From positions 25,859,137-25,923,136 of the forward strand of contig NC_068366.1 in assembly GCF_020536995.1 (NCBI RefSeq): a DNA stretch of 64,000 nucleotides, read 5' to 3'. This DNA comes from Dreissena polymorpha. Taxonomy: Eukaryota; Mollusca; Bivalvia; Myida; Dreissenidae. Position numbers and translations under genes: made by a program. Below, one piece after another: positions 61,601 through 64,000 of this stretch. The notes below the pieces were generated by a model. It was not told the DNA's origin. It searched no databases and saw only the letters and a list, made by a program, of their open reading frames with translations. The stretch's first letter is position 1. Every line of letters starts with the position of its first letter.

Positions 61601-64000
61601 GTGGATCCTGTACACTTTTCTGGATCTTGCGATAACTTTAAAAGTTCTTAATATTTTTTCACGAAACTTGCAACATGGATCAGTGCCTTCCCCAGGAATT
61701 TGTTCAGGCGCCCCGGGGGTGGGTTCGGGAGGGGTGTCCCCTCCCGACGTTGATTTTTTTTTTAATTTAACGTGTCAATTCACGTTCTGTGGTGCGTTAT
61801 AACTCAAAGAAAAACAGCGTCAAAAGACGTCATTTGGTGCACTATGACTCTTCAAAAAAATCCCCCAGTCATTTAAAAATATTTTTTTTTATTGTTTAAT
61901 TGTTTTAAAACTTTTCCGCACAAATAGTAAAATCCCGACTCGAACGATTCCCCAATCCATCCGTTTCAACCCGACTCTATTACTGTATACTTACTATTTT
62001 TCAAGTTTCTATTTATTACCCGATAATCCCGTTTATTCCGTTTTTATCAATCTCTTTCTGGTAAATATTTACGATAAAAGCTTTCAGTTATTTCTTTAAC
62101 ACAAACCTTGCCATTTTTTAAGTGACTATTTATAGATTTGATGAAATATTGCCTCTGAATATGCGTCAATCCCCTGACCTGTTGTGTGCTTGTTAAAACG
62201 CTCAATACACGTCATTTGTATGCAATAGACGCGACGTTGTACATGCTGCATAATTTTCGCGCTCTTTTTAATTGAGAAAAAGATTCGACACAAAATAAAT
62301 TTGCACTGCTTATTTGAAGCAAAAATATTTAACGTTGCGGTAACATTTACATTCGGAAGTGTGTTTCGGATTAAAAACGCGTTAACATCGACTTACGGTA
62401 ATGGGTTTCGGGTTACAAATTTAATTATTCCCATTTGAGATTTCAACAAATATTAACCGTTGCGTAATAAATTCAACGATAATTTGTTTACACACTTTAC
62501 GAGTCGAATAAATGTTTTGACGGAATTATGCATGAAATTCACGTTGTCCACGAGGATCACGGCCGGTTGCCATCATCAGTCTTCTAACTATCGATTATCG
62601 GACGAAACATTTACAAGTGTGCGTAATTAATTCAACGAAAATTTGTTAAAGCGCATTACGTGTCGAATAAATGTCAAAAAAACGAGGTGAATCAGTTCTA
62701 TAAATGGACATGTTGAAATATACATGTTCTGGAATTAAATAAATTGTTATCACATAATTGTAACCGCTATAATAATTAATTGTTTACCACTTGCAATTAA
62801 TTTCTCGTATTAATTATGAGTCATAGGTAACACTTGTTTACAGTAAAAAGGTGTGATGATGATGCCCGAAACCGTCTTTAATGTTGTGCACTGTACTAAT
62901 TACCGGTTTTATATTACTCAAATGGTACAACTATTTGCTAATCAAGCTGCGATAAACTCTTATTTCATGCCCGACGTCAATCAAAAATAATGGTCGATAG
63001 TTAACCCCGCCCCCATAAGCATTCGCGTAACCGATTGGACGATGAACTTCACAGTTTGACGACTGGAAAGTTACCAGATACATCCTTGTCAGCATTTAAA
63101 TGACCGTGTAATGTTAGAATAATCGATACGCGCGTCATGCTATTCTCTTATCAGTGGATTATCCATTACCCCATGTGGTGTTTATAGCGATTACTTGTGA
63201 AAGTAGGTACCGAGTGCTCTTTTAAAACAGGGAATATTGATACACTGATAGGGAAACCTTGATTTTTTTGGACAATCTCCACTTTCTTTTACTGAAGAAT
63301 ACACTGATCGGAAAATTTCAAGCGCCCCGGGGACTCTGATTTCGAAATTCAAGCGCCCCGGCAAGGGGCGCTTAAATGGCCTGGGGAAGGCACTGATGGA
63401 TAGATGGCAATATGGACATTATGCATGTCATTTCATTTTGTTCCTACGTCAAAAACTGTGGTTGCTATGGCAACCAAAAAAAATCAAAACAAAATCTGAA
63501 AATGTTGGAATTTCTGACAATGGTGGAGCCGGTAGGGGACCATATTGCTTGACAATAGCCTTGTCTGCATATATAGTGCAATATTGTGACAAAAAAAACC
63601 TTTGGGGAGTATCACCTGTCTCCGACGGTGTCTTGTTATATACTGGGGGATATATTGTTTTTGCCCTGTCTGTTTGTTGGTTTGTTTGTGTCAAAATTTA
63701 ACATTTGCCATAACTTTTGCAATATTGAAGATAGCAACTTGATATTTGGCATGCATGTGTATCACATGGAGCTGCACATTTTGAGTGGTGAAAGGTCAAG
63801 GTCAATGTCATCCTTCAAGGTCAAAGGTCAAATATATGGGGGGGACATAGTGTTTCACAAACACATCTTGTTTAAATATACAGTACATGTATCTGTACCT
63901 ACGTTGTTCACTCATATGCTACATCCATTTCTATGTAAATTGTTTATGTTGTATGTTTCAGAGAGTGTGGTAGCAGAAAGTGTTGTTGTCATCAAGAAGT
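42975..64000 (+). CDS. AP3B1/AP3B2-like: AP-3 complex subunit beta, N-terminal half (12 exons, continues beyond the window)
   Basis: The spliced exons encode about 480 residues of the AP-3 beta trunk (Adaptin_N, HEAT-like solenoid), collinear with animal AP3B proteins. Diagnostic stretches are [92 protein letters not shown] and [11 protein letters not shown]. The protein is the large beta subunit of the AP-3 adaptor, which sorts cargo from endosomes to lysosomes and related organelles. The start is the ATG at 42,975 ([12 protein letters not shown]). All introns have GT..AG ends and phases agree throughout. The hinge and ear domains lie outside the window. The long introns are full of repeats. 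Confidence 0.97.
43923..43998 (+). CDS. AP3B1/AP3B2-like: AP3B exon 2
   Basis: Acceptor TTTTAG, donor GTAAGT. Encodes [19 protein letters not shown] through KRIVG, the highly conserved start of the beta trunk. Confidence 0.95.
44582..44656 (+). CDS. AP3B1/AP3B2-like: AP3B exon 3
   Basis: Acceptor TTTCAG, donor GTAATG, 25 codons ([18 protein letters not shown]...). Phase 0 on both sides. Confidence 0.95.
45129..45160 (+). pseudogene. Partial duplicate of AP3B exon 4 in intron 3
   Basis: After a CCCCAG acceptor comes a near copy of the first 33 bases of exon 4 with a 1-base deletion, so the frame runs into a stop. The flanking intron sequence is repeated too (ATAAAACAGATT at 45,051 and 45,213), so a unit of about 162 bp was duplicated in tandem. 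Confidence 0.75.
45292..45387 (+). CDS. AP3B1/AP3B2-like: AP3B exon 4
   Basis: Acceptor TCTAG, donor GTAATT, 32 codons ([20 protein letters not shown]...). Phase 0. Confidence 0.95.
45950..46070. mobile_element. Fragment of the GGGACGACACTT palindromic MITE family, intron 4
   Basis: Matches part of 58,600-58,850 (CTGGGATGACACTTAATGCA... CATGCATTAAGCC). Further fragments lie at about 53,430-53,515 and 53,980-54,045. Confidence 0.6.
46178..46508. mobile_element. hAT-like MITE in intron 4
   Basis: Inverted ends CAGTGCTGCAGCTAGG and CCTAGCTGGAGCACTG, with similar GCTGATG / GTTGATG flanks that could be a target duplication of about 8 bp. Confidence 0.55.
46990..48010. repeat. 145-bp minisatellite, seven units, intron 4
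   Basis: The landmark AGGATCATGAAACTTCATAG recurs at 47,030, 47,175, 47,320, 47,465, 47,610, 47,755 and 47,900, a constant 145-bp step. Units contain AGGTCAAAGGTCAAGGTCAC and TGGCAGATGACCCC. Confidence 0.95.
48512..48672 (+). CDS. AP3B1/AP3B2-like: AP3B exon 5
   Basis: Acceptor TTACAG, donor GTAAAT. Encodes [18 protein letters not shown] through [12 protein letters not shown] and leaves two bases (phase 2). Confidence 0.95.
48690..49080. repeat. 44-bp minisatellite, intron 5
   Basis: About eight units of 44 bp around CTTGACCTTGAAACTTCACT, grading into less regular CACTTTGACATTGACC repeats up to 49,740. Confidence 0.85.
49740..50860. repeat. 25-bp minisatellite, intron 5
   Basis: The unit is ACTTTGGCATAGACCTAATAG plus CCAC (25 bp), alternating with ACTTTGACATTGACCGTATGG plus CTTC variants. 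Because 25 is not a multiple of 3, the Leu/His-rich frames across it are artefacts. Confidence 0.9.
51178..53078. mobile_element. Inverted-repeat element split by a 174-bp-repeat element, intron 5
   Basis: GTCCGTCTTATCAAAGATCG at 51,179 is matched in reverse by GTTTGATAAGACGGGCCCC near 53,060. Between them is a second unit from TAGCTCATCTATTTTTTG (51,228) to AAATAGATGAGCGGTCTGCA (about 52,845). The inner unit holds a GGCGTT hexamer run, six copies of a ~174-bp unit (starts 51,333, 51,507, 51,681, 51,854, 52,025, 52,199) and poly-C/poly-T tracts (52,460-52,725). Confidence 0.65.
53326..53392 (+). CDS. AP3B1/AP3B2-like: AP3B exon 6
   Basis: Acceptor TTATAG, donor GTAAGT. The first base completes Ser, then [17 protein letters not shown] and ADKTT follow. 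Ends phase 0. Confidence 0.95.
53549..53731 (+). CDS. AP3B1/AP3B2-like: AP3B exon 7
   Basis: Acceptor TATAG, donor GTATGT, 61 codons ([19 protein letters not shown] ... TQFLNPNTG). GC-richer than the introns. Confidence 0.95.
54527..54712 (+). CDS. AP3B1/AP3B2-like: AP3B exon 8
   Basis: Acceptor TCTCAG, donor GTGAGT, 62 codons. Contains the acidic linker ([17 protein letters not shown]) known from this position in AP3B, then [20 protein letters not shown]. Confidence 0.93.
54785..54821 (+). pseudogene. Partial duplicate of AP3B exon 8 end in intron 8
   Basis: CTGCGCCAGTGTAAACCTCT and the bases after it repeat the exon 8 segment at 54,671-54,706 with few changes, 114 bp downstream. A following CTTTTGTCTCCT...AATTGTTAAA intron segment (54,730) is also repeated near 55,027. 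Confidence 0.75.
55521..55830 (+). mobile_element. tRNA-derived SINE with triplicated head, intron 8
   Basis: Three tandem 52-bp copies (starts 55,529, 55,581, 55,633) of a tRNA-like head carrying TGGTGTAGTGG (A-box). Only the last runs on into GGTTCGAATC (B-box, 55,680). TAAGTGTAAA at 55,500 and 55,830 may be the target duplication. Confidence 0.75.
56214..56311 (+). CDS. AP3B1/AP3B2-like: AP3B exon 9
   Basis: Acceptor TTCAG, donor GTAAGT. Encodes [18 protein letters not shown] and [13 protein letters not shown], leaving two bases (phase 2). Confidence 0.95.
56700..57062. repeat. 95-bp minisatellite, intron 9
   Basis: CCACTTCGCTTCATGAGATC recurs at 56,746, 56,841, 56,936 and 57,031, an exact 95-bp step. 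Confidence 0.95.
57391..57520 (-). mobile_element. Diverged Penelope-like pLTR fragment, intron 9
   Basis: On the minus strand it aligns with the end of the pLTRs at 5,549-6,481: CTACATAGT, ACTTTAATAAAGCCTG TTT AGGC and GGATACAAAACTG-type pieces occur in the same order. It is an old, truncated relative and retains the hammerhead-like hairpin in altered form. Confidence 0.55.
57538..58312 (+). pseudogene. 5' half of a duplicated AP3B exon 10, split by a transposon
   Basis: 57,538-57,560 (AGAGAAGTTCAGTATGTGGT...) and 58,264-58,312 (ACATCGCGACAGTATCCATC... GCGGGGCATGTTT) together repeat the first part of exon 10. Between them lies an inserted element of about 700 bp, flanked by GGTGCCA on both sides. 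The copy stops at CATGTTT, about 75 bp before the real exon. Confidence 0.75.
57559..58263. mobile_element. Non-autonomous DNA transposon in the duplicated exon
   Basis: Ends are inverted (CAGGTTTTTTTTT left; CAGGGTTTTTTTTA as the complement of the right) with a short GGTGC/GGTGCCA target repeat. No coding capacity seen. Confidence 0.6.
58388..58577 (+). CDS. AP3B1/AP3B2-like: AP3B exon 10
   Basis: Acceptor TTTCAG, donor GTGAGA. The first base completes the split codon, then 63 codons ([19 protein letters not shown] ... [10 protein letters not shown]). Ends phase 0. Confidence 0.95.
58600..59100. mobile_element. Two tandem palindromic MITEs (GGGACGACACTT family), intron 10
   Basis: Copy one (about 58,605-58,850) has inverted segments CCCAGATTAGCCTGTGCAG / CTGCACAGGCTAATCTGGG and ends CATGTG/CACATG plus TTAAGCCCA. 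Copy two (about 58,890-59,100) is the same family and more diverged. The second abuts the truncated exon-10 duplicate. Confidence 0.8.
59105..59212 (+). pseudogene. 3' half of a duplicated AP3B exon 10 (still open)
   Basis: 36 codons ([18 protein letters not shown] ... IVRELQ) match the end of exon 10 with about eight amino-acid changes, no stop and a usable GTGAAA donor. An AG at 59,097-59,098 would give a phase 0-0 cassette compatible with exons 10 and 11, but it lacks a pyrimidine tract and lies at the MITE edge. Either a dead fragment or a possible alternative exon. Confidence 0.6.
59360..59625. repeat. Dispersed repeat (CCATAACTTTTGCAATATTG family), intron 10
   Basis: The same sequence recurs at 63,690-63,870 (AGATAGCAACTTGATATTTG, GTCAAGGTCAtCCTTCAAGG in outline). 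Non-coding. Confidence 0.7.
60413..60545 (+). CDS. AP3B1/AP3B2-like: AP3B exon 11
   Basis: Acceptor TTCCAG, donor GTATGC. Encodes [20 protein letters not shown] ... LMSNRD, leaving one base (phase 1). Confidence 0.95.
61358..63541. mobile_element. Middle element of the nest (GTCCCCTACCGG ends)
   Basis: Inverted ends GTCCCCTACCGG (61,358) and CCGGTAGGGGAC (about 63,530). Contains two copies of an ACACTTTTCTGGATC...AACTTTAAAAGTTCTT unit. Interrupted at 61,680. Confidence 0.7.
61680..63396. mobile_element. Inner element of the nest, 1717 bp
   Basis: Inverted ends TCAGTGCCTTCCCCAGG and CCTGGGGAAGGCACTGA with a TGGA target duplication (61,676-61,679 and 63,397-63,400). No open frame of note, so non-autonomous. 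The two halves of the middle element join cleanly when it is removed. Confidence 0.85.
63962..64000 (+). CDS. AP3B1/AP3B2-like: AP3B exon 12 (cut by window end)
   Basis: Acceptor TTTCAG. Two bases complete Glu, then [12 protein letters not shown]. Continues past 64,000. Confidence 0.95.

Larger units (their letters stand above)
60912..63640. mobile_element. Outer element of a three-level nest, intron 11
   Basis: Opens with TATGCTCCCC (60,912) and closes with TTTGGGGAGTATCACC (about 63,600). It matches the family at 26,495-27,535. Its sequence breaks at 61,358 and resumes near 63,545, as shown by the uninterrupted copy at about 27,440-27,500. Confidence 0.75.

Overview
The window is eukaryotic: genes are split by introns with GT..AG borders, the DNA is AT-rich, and much of it is transposons, minisatellites and microsatellites. 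The AP-3 beta gene, the mucin/Cys-rich membrane-protein exons and the repeat families look like those of a bivalve mollusc. A dreissenid-like genome is my recollection of the repeat style and is not proven here.

Left part (1 to ~38.7 kb). A segment has been copied three times in tandem: unit 1 about 1-13,440 (it may start before the window), unit 2 about 14,440-23,680, unit 3 about 31,330-38,700. Each unit carries, on the minus strand, exons for a small family of secreted or membrane proteins: a six-cysteine ShK-like module, a Thr-rich mucin stalk of TTTQAP repeats and a second short Cys-rich exon (CPSNCGC type). Between units 2 and 3 lie a transmembrane exon, a 13-codon mini-exon and a Tyr-rich cytoplasmic-tail exon. 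These fit in phase behind unit 3, so one plausible complete gene runs from about 34.1 kb (or further upstream) down to 24.9 kb. Units 1 and 2 look like partial or decayed copies. Each unit was later hit by different events: a Penelope-like retroelement in unit 1, a Crypton-like tyrosine-recombinase element in unit 2, and an inversion between two tetranucleotide arrays plus two TTAA-flanked MITEs in unit 3.

The Penelope-like element (4,499-10,616) has two 933-bp direct terminal repeats, an inverted 1.05-kb copy of its 3' end, and a 1032-residue ORF combining an OTU-type cysteine protease domain, a reverse transcriptase and a GIY-YIG endonuclease.

Middle (24.6-42.9 kb). This holds the tail and TM exons, TTAA MITEs, a tandem repeat block, two decayed minus-strand LINE pieces and a 5'-truncated plus-strand LINE with a (GAT)n tail.

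Right part (42,975-64,000). The first 12 exons of AP3B (beta subunit of the AP-3 adaptor complex) lie on the plus strand; the gene runs out of the window. Its introns hold large minisatellites (145-, 44-, 25-, 174- and 95-bp periods), palindromic MITEs, a SINE with a triplicated head and a three-level nest of transposons. They also hold partial duplicates of AP3B exons 4, 8 and 10, one of which is still open and phase-compatible.
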